This document shows, one piece after another, positions 46,001-58,777 of a stretch of DNA of 64,000 bases (the first letter of the stretch is position 1; every line of letters starts with the position of its first letter). The notes beneath the pieces were generated by a model. It was not told where the DNA came from. It searched no databases and saw only the letters and a program-made list of their open reading frames with translations. Where the stretch lies: positions 13,407,570-13,471,569 of the forward strand of contig NC_049980.1 of assembly GCF_000003815.2 (NCBI RefSeq), in the 5' to 3' direction. A program made the translations under genes and the position numbers. Source of the stretch: Branchiostoma floridae. Lineage: Eukaryota; Chordata; Leptocardii; Amphioxiformes; Branchiostomatidae.

Positions 46001-49000
46001 TCATGCATAATTTCAATTATAACATCAAGGGTCATACAAATCCAATTTTGGTCACAGTACAGCTACTTTGCGATCATCATCTAGTGGAAAAGGGGCCTTC
46101 GATTGAAAAAAACTTCCGTGATGAATAATAAATTAATCACGAGTCAACTAAATTTCGCTGCAGATATATGTAAATTTTTAACTCACCACTCTAGAAACCT
46201 TATCCCAGTTGTCTAGCATGTACCTCATGAGAACTCTGCAAGATAATATTGCATCAATATTAGACATGTCAAAGATGTGCAGTATTGCCTTCCATTACTT
46301 GGTCTGTACTTTTCAACTGTGGTGACGCAAACTTCGAAAAGGTCACAAATTTTCATATCTGGAATTATTCCTGACAAACTGTCAATTTTGAAATTTTTTC
46401 CGTGGTTTCATTTCTGCAGTGATCTCTCCATCACAAATTTATGATCCTGCAAAAATCTATTCCCAATGTAGTCCTACCTTACTACAGAATTATTTCAAGT
46501 TTGAAATCCAAACATTGCAAAAACTCCTGAAACACTCCATTCCACATACCCAGACTGAAGAAGCTGCTTGGTGTACATCTGTCTCCAGTTGCTGAAGCTT
46601 TGTGGGTCGGAGATCAAACAATGTACAAGGAGCTCCATGATCTGTTGGCAAGACAAATATTAGATAGTGTAACTGTAAGGTGATGGAGAAGAAGATTAGG
46701 ATCAACATGCACATGTACATCTATCAGAGGTCTGAAAAAAGGATCTAACTACAGCATGTCCATCTACTCATATCGCTATCATGTATGCTACATGGCTGCA
46801 TACCTAATTCTAACATCAGGTACAAAGGTTTAGGAACAGATCTGCACTTAGACTTGTGGGTGTAACACAAACTGAAGCTGTCCAGGTCTATGACTGGCCC
46901 CTCCACAAGGAAGCAGGTCGGATGTTGGGCAGGCTGCAATAAGCGAGATTTAATCAGGCTTTACCAGAACATGTAGATTACAGTGTAAGAACAAATACAT
47001 ATTATAAAGCCTTACCTCTGTCTTGAGTGCAGAAGGGCAGTTTGGAGTAGCCCGGGCCAGCAGGGAAGGGAAGTACTGGCAAGGTGTTTTGCTGGCTGAG
47101 GGGCCCAATGCAAGGTCCTGTCAGAACAGTTAAAATGAAATATGTGAATACCCTGCTGTTTCAAAGTCTGCACCTGAAATAACCTCCAATTCAGAAGAAA
47201 GCTGCTAGGAGATTCACACTCGTGCGTTTTCTTCAGCAGCTAAAGAGCCACCACTCAAAAATCATGACCAAGGGTTTTGAAGAACATGAGATACAATAAA
47301 ATGGATTTCTGCTGCAGTACCAAGAAGGCCTAACAGGGGGCCAAAAATCTAACTATGCACCAAAACACTGATAATAAAAAAAACGGGGCCAGTTACCTTG
47401 ATTTTAGGATAAACTGCTTGTAGTCTCTGTTGTAAGCTGGAAGAAGAAGAAAAATATTAACATAAGGCTGTATATAATATAAGTCTAACCTCAAAATGTA
47501 TGACCACAACTTGACAAATGTACTGTTTATTGTCTGATTACCTGAAGATCGAAATAATTATTGTCTCTTAGGAAGTAGCATGAGCAGAGAGCCATGTCTT
47601 GATGAATCTTACCTCTGTGCAAGTGCAGTGTTAGGAGTGAAAACAAAGTCCAGAACAGGGAAGAACTCGTGTGGTCCAATGGAATTGTGCGATGCCTTTG
47701 TCTTTTTGTGGCTCCTGTCAATTCAGAACAAATGGTAATCATGACTTGTGTAAAATGCTGAACAAATGTTAAATACTATCATACTATCACTTGATATTTG
47801 TTGACATGGCTGTATATGTACATGACCCTTAAGTTAAAATACAAAGCTTCTATACATTGTAATACATGATACCAAAGACACACAAAGTGGCTGGCACTTT
47901 GACACTAGAGTTGAAGTACTGAAAATCAACAACAAAACAAAGTTTGCAGATCTTATGACTCTGGGAAATACGTTGACGTCCTCACATCTTGCTTAAATAT
48001 AGTTCATTATCTAAGTCAATAGCATTCTGATTAATATCACATGTGTCTGTTTACCATTTCCTGTCACTCTTGGGTGAACATGACTTGCATACATGCATGG
48101 CAAGTATAAAAGCAGTGCAAAAACCAAAGAGACAGACACCTCTTCCATTGACCCTAAAGACCAGGACTGTTTATTAACCTGACCTGATTTTAGTTTTACC
48201 ACCACTGAACTGTACTTCCCACAAGTCTTTGCAGTGACCCATCTTCCACTCACTTCCTACCAATATTCTGATCTACAAATAGCTACAGACAAACACCTAC
48301 ACAAATAAACAGACACATCCAAATCAAAGACATGTACATGAAGTCAATAAAAATACAAGAAGAAGGCTCACTTGAAGAGGTTTTCCAGAATCCCAATGAT
48401 GTAACTGGAAAGGCTCTTTGTGCCCAAGTGTGGCAGTAACAGCTGTAACCATACTGGTGAGAAAGATTACATATTAGTTTAATCTTCTACTTATTTCTTT
48501 CTTTTCACTGTTTCAATATTAATGTTTATATATAATCATTGAAATACGTTCTCAGAAATGATACTCCTAAAACAAGTTAGGAAAAGTCCAATTGTTATAC
48601 TTTTGATACTACAGAGAGCAGATGATTGAAAGTAGCTGAAAACTTGAACATGAACCTACCTGTTAACCCTGTTGCTAAATCCTTACTTCCTGATTGGCTG
48701 AGCCCCCAGATGATTGACAGGCAGACATTTGGTCTGTTCACTGTGGTTTTCAGTAGATCTGCAAACTACATGTGGGATGTAAAACAGTGTAAGAAAATAT
48801 GAATGTACGCTGTAAATCTTCACTGATAACAATATACTGTAATGACTCCTAATCTCCTATACTGCCACCATCTCATATTACTAAATCTTCAATCTTGCCA
48901 CATTTAACAAAGCACCATATAAATGCACATGCACAGGAACAAAATTTGATATAATAGCTGTACCTTGGGAAGGTTTGCTGTGGTGACCTCAGGTCTGCTC

Positions 49001-52000
49001 TGTGCTAGGTACTGTATACAGATGCGATAACCATAAGTTGGAGTGCCTGTAGACAAACACAGAATGGGAAGGAATTACATTACTTCATCTCACATTCACA
49101 GCTAAACTGTATTCTTTCATTTTCAAGCAAATTACTTAAAAAATAGGCTAAATATTTAATCTTCATAGATTAAAAAACTCAATGTGACATTTGTAATTTC
49201 ACAACCACTTTCAAAATTACAATCCATACTCCTGAATCCTGAAGTTAAAAAAAATAAGGTTTAGATGATATTCTACTTCATCTATTTCATGATGTTATGC
49301 ACTCAAAATTTTTCTGTGCACCTAAATATTTTATTACCAAAAACTAATTTCGGCCCTGTATCTAGGCCTGTACGTTAACTACACGTCCTTACCGTTTGTC
49401 ATCTCCTTCACCATCATATACAGACAGTGCTCAAAGAAGATGTTCTGTACTTGGAGAGGGCAGCTGGTCACAGTGGAGGACAGGACACTGTAAACAGGCT
49501 TGGGCAGGATGGACAGGGGATACTCTGTGGAGAAACATGTACACATACATGTATAAAATGTGTCTAGAGTTAACACAACAGAGGTGGTGTACCAAAATAT
49601 GTGTAAACATGTTCTGTCTAAAGACCAGCTTTGCTTGGTTTTGTATACCAGAGAAGGATGGAGAGACTTAGATTAAGCCCCTTCACACAAAGCCATTAAG
49701 AGTTTTGGATTCTGTTACGTGTGGAGGTTTGACACTTGCGGCTTACATCTTAAGTACCCTCATACTTCATCATTACAGCACTACTAAAAATGATAAATGC
49801 AATCCCTCACAGCATGTCTGTGGTGATGCCAACCCTGGTATCAAACCCCACCAAAGGAATTGGATCAATAAAAGCAAAGCTATGGGATCATTTACTGCTG
49901 GCTCCGATCATGTTTCTCAAGTCAAACTAGTGAAATAAGAAATTTGAAAAATACTTAAAATGTTTCTGGTACTGATAGGTACAGATAACACTACCTGCTG
50001 GCTGCTGGTAAAAAGTAGGGTCCAAGTCTGGAGCATCCAACTTCAAGTTCAGCATAGACGCAAGGTCATTCAGCCAAAACTGTAGGAAAGATATACATAG
50101 CTGTCATCTACTTTTTTTGTCTGTGTTTTTCTGAAGTGTAAAAAAATCTAGGCACCATATGACAAACAAGATAAGTTGATTAACAAAAATATTGGTATAC
50201 TTTGGTCTTTTTATCACTATCGAATGCAGGTAGCTTGTTGTTATTCTACATAGTGCAATCAATTATACATGCATAACGTTACACAGTTTAATCAGAACTG
50301 CCAGTAAATGATTAGCTACATTTTGAATTCCAACTACATTGTATGAATATTCTAGTCATAAATAAACTTCCAAACCATTTTCAATATTTGCTTCTTCTTA
50401 TTATTATTATTATCTAATCAAATATCTGTGTACTTAATCCTTGACAATTGAATTTCATAAAGTTCTAGTATCTTCAGTCACACTTTATAGTTCATTTTGT
50501 GCGCATGCACAGGTATATGTAACATTATATGACGTATGCATATGTATATTGGACTGAGTCTTAAGATTGCAGAAATTAGAGCATGGGACTGTGTGACATG
50601 GAGATTCTTAACAGAGAAGAAAGAGGCCAGACCCTGACCTAAGGCTGTACCTGTGGATTATCAGGAAACTTGAGTTTTGTGTCCTGCACGACTGTCTTCA
50701 GAACATTGGCATCAAGCTGGAATTGAAATGGACAGAGTCAATGTTAGCATGTAACATACAAAATACACAAAATTTTCACCTACTCCTCTACATGGTCAAG
50801 TATATGTTATTCACATACAATAATACTTCCTATAGATACCCTTGTATGACAGCCTATGAATCTAAACAGTACAACTCACATGTTATTGTCAATATGTGTG
50901 AAGAATCATGTGACCCTTTGTGAGTTTTGACTTTTGCTCAAGTTTAAACCCCAACATACACATACATATTTGCATTTCTACATATTGACCCATCCCATAG
51001 AAATGCAACTACTTGACAGTCACATGCAAACTTTCTCTTGAGTCTTATTATCATCTGAACCAATTGCCATGTAATCAGTGGTAATTCTGATAAACTATGC
51101 TGATCAGTCTATTGTCGAGTCAGCAGTTGCAAACTGACCTTCTTCATGGCATCTTCCACAGTCTTGAACTCCCGTTTGCCAGCCTTCTTGTCCTTTCCTT
51201 GCTGCTTCTTCTTGTCTGCTCCAGTTTTCTTGGGGCTCTTTGGAGAGGCATTTGATGACTTTGCCTGATCCTTGTTGGCCTGGATCTGGTGGTAAGCACA
51301 GTGTTAAATATCATTTCTAAGCAACTGTGCTCTGTAAATATTACAGTTAACATGTGGCAGGAATAGATTCAGTATTATTATGTATTCAGTATAGTACATA
51401 TTGGCTAATCACTAGGAAGGTAGAAGTAAAATTTCTTCCTATTTTGTGAATTGCTCTAGGTCTCCATATGTCATAACCCTAATGACTATCGATAGAAATT
51501 TAGGTATAAACAGCAATTTGTAACTTGATAAACAGTGATTTTAAGACAACAGAAAATGTTCAGATTATGCAGACATACAGGAGGAATAGTCCTTGTCCCC
51601 TACAAACCTGCTTATTTTCCTTATGCTCGTCATCCACCTCTAGCTCAGCTACAGAGCTCCATATTGTCTGGGCAGTCTCAATAGGCTCTGTAAAACAAAA
51701 CAGAAAGAATTCTTGTATCAAATGTGATAAAACAGAATCAGGTTGAGTCAGCCCAATACCATCTTGACAAACACCATTGACGAATAAGTAGGTGTTGGGT
51801 TAGACTACAGTAGAGTTAGGGCTACTGTAATACTAGCTACTACGTAAGTTAGTGTTAGGGTTCCTGTTAGGACTGGCTTAGCCTGATTAGCTAACTCGTA
51901 TGCGACACCTCAATAATAATTTGCACCACCAATGCCGCGACAAACTCCTGTGCAAACTTTGAATTTATGGCATCATGCTGCAAGCACTATTAAAGTGTTA

Positions 52001-53225
52001 TATAATATTTATTCTATGATGCTAGTAACAGAGCTGTATCTGTATCTGTATCTGTATCTATATAGCCGGTATAACCGCCATTCGGCGTAACACACCAGCT
52101 TCGCAGGCACGCGGCGCGGCAGCAGCTGGTTATATTACACTGAACGATCCGTCACACCTAACTTTTGCACATCTAACTGCAAGCGTTCTTTAAAACTATC
52201 CAGAGAAGATGCCCCTACTGTACTTGGTGATAACAAATTCCAATCTACGATAGTTCTGGGAAAATACGAATTTTTGAACACATCAATCCTAGCTTGGAAA
52301 CTCTGGTACTTGAAGTCATGGCTGTTTCTTGTTCTTTTTTGAGCTGGTATTAGAAACTTATCAGTCGGTACGTCCACCAGCTTATTGGTCATTTTGTACA
52401 TCATGCAAAGTCTGGACATTTTCCTTCTGTCTTCAAGTGATGTCCACTGTAGATCTGTTTTCATTTTGGTAACACTAGCATCCCTGTTGTAGTTGTTTGT
52501 ACAGAATCGGGCAGCTTGGTTCTGTACCCTTTCAAGTTTATCTTTGTCTTTCTTTGTATACAGATCCCATACTGTTGCAGCATATTCAAGGTTAGGTCTT
52601 ACCAGTGACGTGTATGCAAGTGACTTTACGCGGGCTGGGCATGCCCACAAGTTACGTTTGATCACTCCCAATGTCAAAGATTTTATGTTATGCCTCTTAA
52701 GAAGGATTTGAAGGCAAATGGGGGCCTTTACTAGTATGTGCTACGTATGTAGCAAACAAAGTGCAATTGCGCAATTACCTACAACGTTATCATAATTGTA
52801 TCAAACAATTCATGCATTAAATTAACGTTAACATAATCGTATTATCTGTCTACCCTTGCAGTTGTAGACTATCCACACTTTGATACATTCCAAGGAAGTT
52901 TAAGATAAGTAATGTTATTTGAAATATCTCCGACAGTTGGTCACCACCTGTACTTTCCTCCATAATATATATAACGTTAACAGGAGAAGCGACACGTTGT
53001 GGTTTTCTCACATGTGGATTTTGGCATATGGTCGTGCCTATTTCTCCTGGTCACATGCACGTTTCTAACTTATCCTGGCGGCGGTGAACCAAACCTACTT
53101 GCGTGTTCAATCACCGGGTTTCTCTCCACAGTTCCCGTGCCTCCTGGTTTCTTTCCATTGGATTTGGAAGTGGATTTTTTGCTTTTCTTAGCACCGACCG
53201 TTTCCCATTTTCCAGTGGAAGCCAT
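43073..53225 (-). CDS. TMEM214: TMEM214, ER transmembrane protein, complete
   Basis: Twenty exons with AG/GT borders and continuous phase, in gene order: 53099-53225, 51608-51687, 51139-51285, 50651-50716, 49995-50079, 49393-49524, 48964-49046, 48660-48765, 48372-48453, 47613-47714, 47397-47436, 47016-47117, 46550-46641, 46187-46235, 45690-45794, 45409-45526, 44743-44876, 44378-44509, 43621-43793, 43073-43184. They encode 688 residues; human TMEM214 is about 689. Collinear landmarks are WLNDLASMLN, YGYRICIQYL, VWLQLLLPHLGTKSLS, IGPHEFFPVLDF, YFPSLLARATPNCP and FPWGRLIFTI. A basic, low-complexity segment (Lys-rich, exon 3) precedes the helical-repeat-like body. The clearest membrane segment is about residues 482-496. 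TMEM214 is known as an ER membrane protein that anchors procaspase-4 in vertebrate ER-stress apoptosis; that role is not shown here. For exon 9 the acceptor before TATGGTTACAG was chosen because it keeps phase and the VWL motif. Confidence 0.95.
52033..52735 (-). mobile_element. 5'-truncated CR1/L2-like non-LTR retrotransposon in TMEM214 intron 1
   Basis: An intact minus-strand frame at 52135-52677 gives the end of a reverse-transcriptase protein: SLVRPNLEYAATVWD, KLERVQNQAARF, TSLEDRRKMSRL, NSYFPRTIVDWNLL. The 3' end is a short hexamer microsatellite (TGTATC on the plus strand, about 52034-52060), typical of CR1-group tails. It is truncated at its 5' side near 52735. It lies in the same orientation as TMEM214. 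Confidence 0.88.
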
Positions 53226-53903
53226 TTTGGACACGAAAGGGATGATGGGAGTGGTGACGTGTCGTCGTCACTAAACCTGCAACGGGGCAATCAAAGTTTC
53301 AAGCAGATGTTGGGAGGGGTCAAATGGCTATGCTACAGTACAGCGCTGTATATGTAATGTTGGACACACAATTCGGCAGAATTCTCCAACACTAAGAATG
53401 ATATGAACATAAGTTCGGTGGACCCGTTTGAGTTCATCCTTGTCAATCGGGAGTTTAGTAGTAGTAAAGGCACTCGTCGGTCTCGCAGGTTACTAATTCT
53501 TCTACACAATGCACTTATTGTTTGTTTTTACAGTTAACGTTAACGCCATAGAAGAATTTCATTGCACGGCAATTGTAAAATGTTTTCAACTATTACACAA
53601 AGTACAAAAATAGAGGGATAGAAATCATAGAATAAAAATAAACATCCCAATTAACATGAAAATAAGGGCCAACATAAGATAGTGTTGCATTGGAGTATGG
53701 CTAATAGTGAGTTATATGAATTTTATTGACTGATATCAAATTGAAGGAATTATCATCATGCGAAGCCATCGCCTTCACAGCTTTTTTGTTTGTTTGTTGC
53801 TATCTGTTACGTCCTTCTCCAAGTATATAGCTCTCCCCCTCCGCCACATAAAGGAAGGTGCAAAACTTTTATAACGTCATATAAGCATTACCTGATAAAA
53901 GCT
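53226..53903. other. Upstream region of TMEM214
   Basis: Should contain the TMEM214 promoter. I see no TATA box at a convincing distance, and no gene. Confidence 0.35.
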
Positions 53904-53912
53904 CCTTGGTCC

Positions 53913-54041
53913 TAATCTCCAAGCAGATTCCTCCGTGGCAAGACAGTAACATAAGCTGGGGAAGGACTTTAGCCGGCAGAGGACTAAAATTGGTCCAGCT
54001 AATGTAACTGTCTTGCCACGGAGGAATCTGCTTGGAGATTA
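53913..54041. mobile_element. 129-bp MITE with exact 9-bp target duplication
   Basis: The ends TAATCTCCAAGCAGATTCCT and their mirror continue as arms of about 37 bp. The exact 9-bp repeat CCTTGGTCC flanks it (53904-53912 and 54042-54050). Related end sequence, CTAATCTCCAAGCAGATCCT, recurs at about 54290. The duplication length suggests Mutator-type transposition. Confidence 0.85.
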
Positions 54042-55009
54042 CCTTGGTCCTATACCCTGCCACATGTGCCACCACCTGACCAGTGTGATGGAGTCAGTGG
54101 TTGGTACGGCGTGCACGTGCACATCATGCCACATGTCCCAGAACACGTCTGTAACACAAGGATACCGTGAAGTCGACCTCCTAGGCCTTTTAAGCCGACA
54201 GAGCTCTTTTCTTTTTGAAGATTACTTCCGTGTAACGGACCAGAACGATGCGTGTTGACAATCTCCACTAGAGGGCGCATGGCCGTACAGCTAATCTCCA
54301 AGCAGATCCTAGGGTGCCATAAGATAATATCAAAGATTGCCATGGAGTATAGCCGGCTAAGGGAGTCTATACACTGCAGACAGACTGTTATAAAAACAAA
54401 ATGATGTATTTAAATCGATATCCCGTTGGTTTGTAAGTTTTTTTGTAAGTTCTTGAAATGCCCCATGTTTCAGAAGGTCCAATATTTCACCACTACTGAG
54501 GGAGTCAAGCGGTAAGTTTGATACTATACTTAAGTACCGTGGATCTGGTTGGAGATTACCGTACAGCGGCCAAAAAAGAGGATAACGTTTAATACCAACC
54601 TCTACTGTGGAATTTTACGGGGTTGGTTTCGAATTCAATTAACAGTGAACGGTGGGAGTAACTACAATGCCGACTAGTACAGAAAACATCAATGCGTTGA
54701 AAATTTTTATCAGGCTACTTCAGTGGACAAGCTAATACTGATACTGGTATGCTTCTTTTACATTTGTATATACAGCATCCTGGCAATCCTCTCAATGATT
54801 TATTCTTACCACTATCAATGGCAACCCGCAATTGCAAACGACGGACAAACTTCAAATCTCTAGCTTCACGTGTAACTGAGTACAATGCCAGAAGTGTTTA
54901 CCCTACGGGTGTTCGGAGTTTGTGATGACAAAATTTTCGTCGCATTGAAAAGGGCGCATGCGTAAAAGCCTTGAAGATTCATGAATATTCAACAAGTGAG
55001 CGCACCTGT

Positions 55010-55143
55010 TCCTTCAACCAATCATAAGTAAAAGAAATGCAGTTATTTCCGCGTTCCAGTGTTAGGAGGATTTGGGTAGAAACCTATAAAGCCTTGGGAA
55101 ACCTTTTTGAGTCAATCCACACATCGGCGGGGCTTGGAATCAG
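55010..55143 (+). promoter_or_regulatory. Possible TATA/CCAAT promoter and first non-coding exon
   Basis: CCAAT at 55018-55022 and TATAAA at 55085-55090 have usual spacing for a start near 55115. A donor-like CAG|GTAGGG follows at 55143/55144. No coding exon could be linked to it within the window. Confidence 0.3.
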
Positions 55144-55314
55144 GTAGGGTCAATCTAGCACATACTTCTCTACTTATTCTGCTAGTTATGATAGATAAAT
55201 TTCAGACTTGTTTTGGTGAAATGTTACAAGTTAACTAACTTTGCGCTTGAATTTCGATGTCGTATAATACATTTGCGCTATAACGATTTTGCCTCCACCA
55301 AGCTACGCGGACCG

Positions 55315-55520
55315 GTGGTCTAATAGTAGAAATTGAACAAATGGTCAAAAGCGCGCTAGGCAGTTGGCCGGCCAGAGGACTTATTTCCTCACCGCGGGTC
55401 GCGCGCTGTTCCTTACCCGACTGTACCTCTCTGACCTGCTTACCTCTATTTGTTCCATTTCTACGGTTTTTCCAGCCACCTATGGAGTCTGGTAGAGACT
55501 AATGTCGAGCATACCCTTCA
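55315..55520. mobile_element. Degraded foldback repeat related to 26662-26976
   Basis: TAGAAATTGAACAAATGG at the left is mirrored by ATTTGTTCCATTTCTA at the right. The following TATGGAGTCTGGTAGAGACT resembles the TGTGGAGCCTGGTGGAGG arm of the 26.7-kb MITE. Boundaries are uncertain. Confidence 0.35.
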
Positions 55521-58500
55521 AATATGTTCGCTACGTATAGCACCGCAGGGTTCAAATGAATTCTAAGAGCGCATCATAATCATTAGTAGACCTTGTTTGA
55601 GGATAGGGTATGATTTTGCTGGAGTATATGGTGATTTGGAGCCATATTCCGCTCAAGAATCCTATCCTCATGGTACAGCGCGCTTCAGGTGTACAGTGTA
55701 GCATAGCGGCTCGTGTACAGATTCGAAACTATATTCTATCTAAACTTTTTTTCTTCAAACCTTTGCTATTCAAGTTTAATGTTTAAGAGAAACCGATGCA
55801 CGCTGTTGTAGCCCATAAGCCATGCAAATACGAAAAATATATGTGTATTTCTTATATCGGCTATCACAAAATAAGGTTTCGTTTTGCGGTCTAATTGTCC
55901 AAAAAGTATATCCCACCTGAGTAAAATGTGTATGCGTGTATTTGTGACGAAAGCTTTTTTATTATTGATGGGATTAAGTTACAGTAACCTAGCGGATATG
56001 TACATGTAGAACGCGTATTCTTTTTGCGCCCTGAGCACTGTGGTCATGCATTGACACGTACCCTCCAAGAGGAGTTTCTCTGGGGGTACGGAGAGTAGCA
56101 TTCGGCAAAAATAGGGAGAATCATTGACCAGGAGAGTCAGTTCGCATTTCCTGACCCACTCCAATTGCAAAGGCCAACTGAAGAAACACTATGGGACCAA
56201 TACTTATAGTTAGCTCGTCTCTAACAAACTCCCGCCTCCATATGGTCGTATAGTAAAAGGGGACTTTAGCCATGTTAGGAATAAAAGCCTAGGAATAAAC
56301 TTGCCGGCCGGCTGATAGCTGGATAGACTGCGAAAGGCTGACTGAAATCCAATAGTCCCTATTTGGCAAAATTCTTCTCTTTTCTTTATCCAGCTGACAC
56401 GACTGCTTGGGGACTTTTAGTTAGCGTAGTTAGTCTGGCAGAGACTACGTTTACATTTACAGTGTGAGAGAACAATTCGAAATAGTGGCAAAGTGAACTC
56501 AATGCTTTGGAGCCTAATCATTGATGTATGAGACCATACAAGAAACATTGTACGTGTGATAGTTAACAAAGCCATCGCTTAGCCTTGAAATAAAGTTGAC
56601 AGGGCAAGTCGTGTTGATTTCATCTGTACATGTGTCTTTAAAGGTAGCCATAATCGTGCCTCCAGGATATAGCTACATTTTCGTGAGTTCAGTCGAACGC
56701 TGTCTACGGGTACTTAGTTTTCGGGCGCCGTTGTGAACTTGTTTGCTGATCCGTCACAATGTCACAGTGATGCCTGATGATTTCCTGAACTGACAACAGA
56801 AATGTTAACAGGGTGTGATCAATAACTAAGCTTATCGTGTCTCTGTGTTGCACCCCGTATTTGCATCCCCTTTTGAATGAATGAAGACCTTTATTGTACA
56901 TTTTTGCCCAACCTAGCGAGGTACAGGTCACAACAAGACAAAACATAGACATATGCATGTAGAAGTATCACAGATCTAGTCTAACACAGAAGTTCGGCTT
57001 CGTCTCGTGTCTTGGTAATGGTGATAATGTATGACTGTATGGTTTAATATGAAATATCATTTTTAAGTTAGAGCTAAGGAATAATTCAGTCAAACAATAG
57101 TATACATATAGAGTTGCTAGGCAAACATGTATAATTATGCATTGTAGCACTGCATATGTACACGTGACTACTCTCGAAGCAGAGGTTCGGCGCGGGCGTG
57201 GTTTTTGTAACGTTTTTTACGCGTTTTTCTTGAGCTTTCTATTTTGTGTTGTTTTCGCTATGCCTTTCAGCCAAGAAGATAGAAAACAACACAGCACAAA
57301 ATAAAAAGCCCGATAACAAAACAGCCGCAGTCGAACCTGGGATTTCTGGGTTCTGGGAGATTGCAAAAAGCAACAAAATGGTAGTGAGTGGGTCAAAGTT
57401 TTGTCACGGCTGAAAAAAGCTACGACTTGATACTTGTTGTGTCTGTTGTGAAATGGACTTGACAGCCAGGAATGCCGGCTTTAACGAAATGAAAAATACC
57501 AAGGGAGACACTGTAGATACTGATCATGGGCCGTCAACCGTTGAGTGTGGGCTAAACTAAACATTCCCATGTGATTACTATATACATATTATCTGCCTGT
57601 AGTAACTTACGCGCAGCGGAGCAAGAAGAATCCCTCAAGTTGATTCCAACGGAACAGCAGTCTTTACACCAGGCTCCTCGGTGATATTGTCATTTTCCTC
57701 TGATATTTCTGCCTGCTTGTTTCGGTGGCATTTCGTTCCGCATATCCAATAAACCGAGGCTTTAGACACATTAGACTGTTTGGCTGGTGCTGTCCATTCT
57801 TTGTTACTTGCATGAAACACAGAGGTCTTGTTTTGATTGTTTCTGCGTCTGTCCGTCTGTGTTTCTACATACATGTATTAGTATTTGAAGCCTCAAGGTT
57901 GACGTTGGGCCTTTGGCGGCATTCCTTGATACTGAAGCAGAACTTCTGGTTTCTGTATCTTTTCTCCTGGAGATGTTTTGTTTTCCAGCTGCAGGGTTGT
58001 ACAAATAGTGAACATAAACTATACGGTATTCCTTCTGTTGTACAGATATTGAACAGAAACTTTACGGTATTCCTTCTTTATTCTATTGTCAAAACTTAAT
58101 CAGGCGTGTCGGTTGAACCGCAAACTTAAGCGTTGACTCAGCTTGTGAAACTCTGCAAACGGTTTCAGGTTTCTTTTCTGGTACTTCTGAAAACGTTTGT
58201 TGTAAAAGATTGCGACAGCATTGAACCTGCATGGGTAAGATAACATTTTTTACTCTATTACCTTGCTCTATTTGAAAAATAATTGCTTTTATGTTCTTGT
58301 TTTCATAAAATCTGTCCATCGGTAGATTTCATTTTGGAACGTTGTTCGGATTTTACGTGCACACATGTCGGAATTTCCCAACAGTTGTTTCAATGTTTGG
58401 ATCCATGGAATTACAAATTCAAGGAATCGGATGTTCATATACGTAAATATGTCTTGTGGCGCTAGTTGATGCTCTTTCTACTCATATCTTTTATTGTGGT

Positions 58501-58626
58501 CATTTCTCCAAGTACTTTTGAATACGAATCGAACGTTGAAAATTCTCCAATCGAACGTTGAAAATTTTCCAAGTTCTTCCAGTTCGTTACAATGTATTAC
58601 CTTCACCAAGGAGGTAATATATCTGG
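55521..58626. other. No recognised gene
   Basis: No recognisable coding exon. Small ORFs on both strands match nothing I know. Confidence 0.35.
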
Positions 58627-58740
58627 TGCTGTGCGCGTGCGTGTGCGTGTAGGTGTGCGTGCGTGTGCGTGTAGGTGTGCGAGTGTGCGTGTAGGTGTGC
58701 ATGCGCGTGTGCGTGTAGGTGTGCGTGCGTATGCGTGTTG
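58627..58740. repeat. GTGTGCGTGTAG-type minisatellite
   Basis: GT-rich tandem repeats with a recurring GTGTGCGTGTAGGTGTGCG pattern of about 24-30 bp. Confidence 0.9.
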
Positions 58741-58777
58741 TAGTTAATAGACACCCTGGTACTGCAGCCGATCTTCA

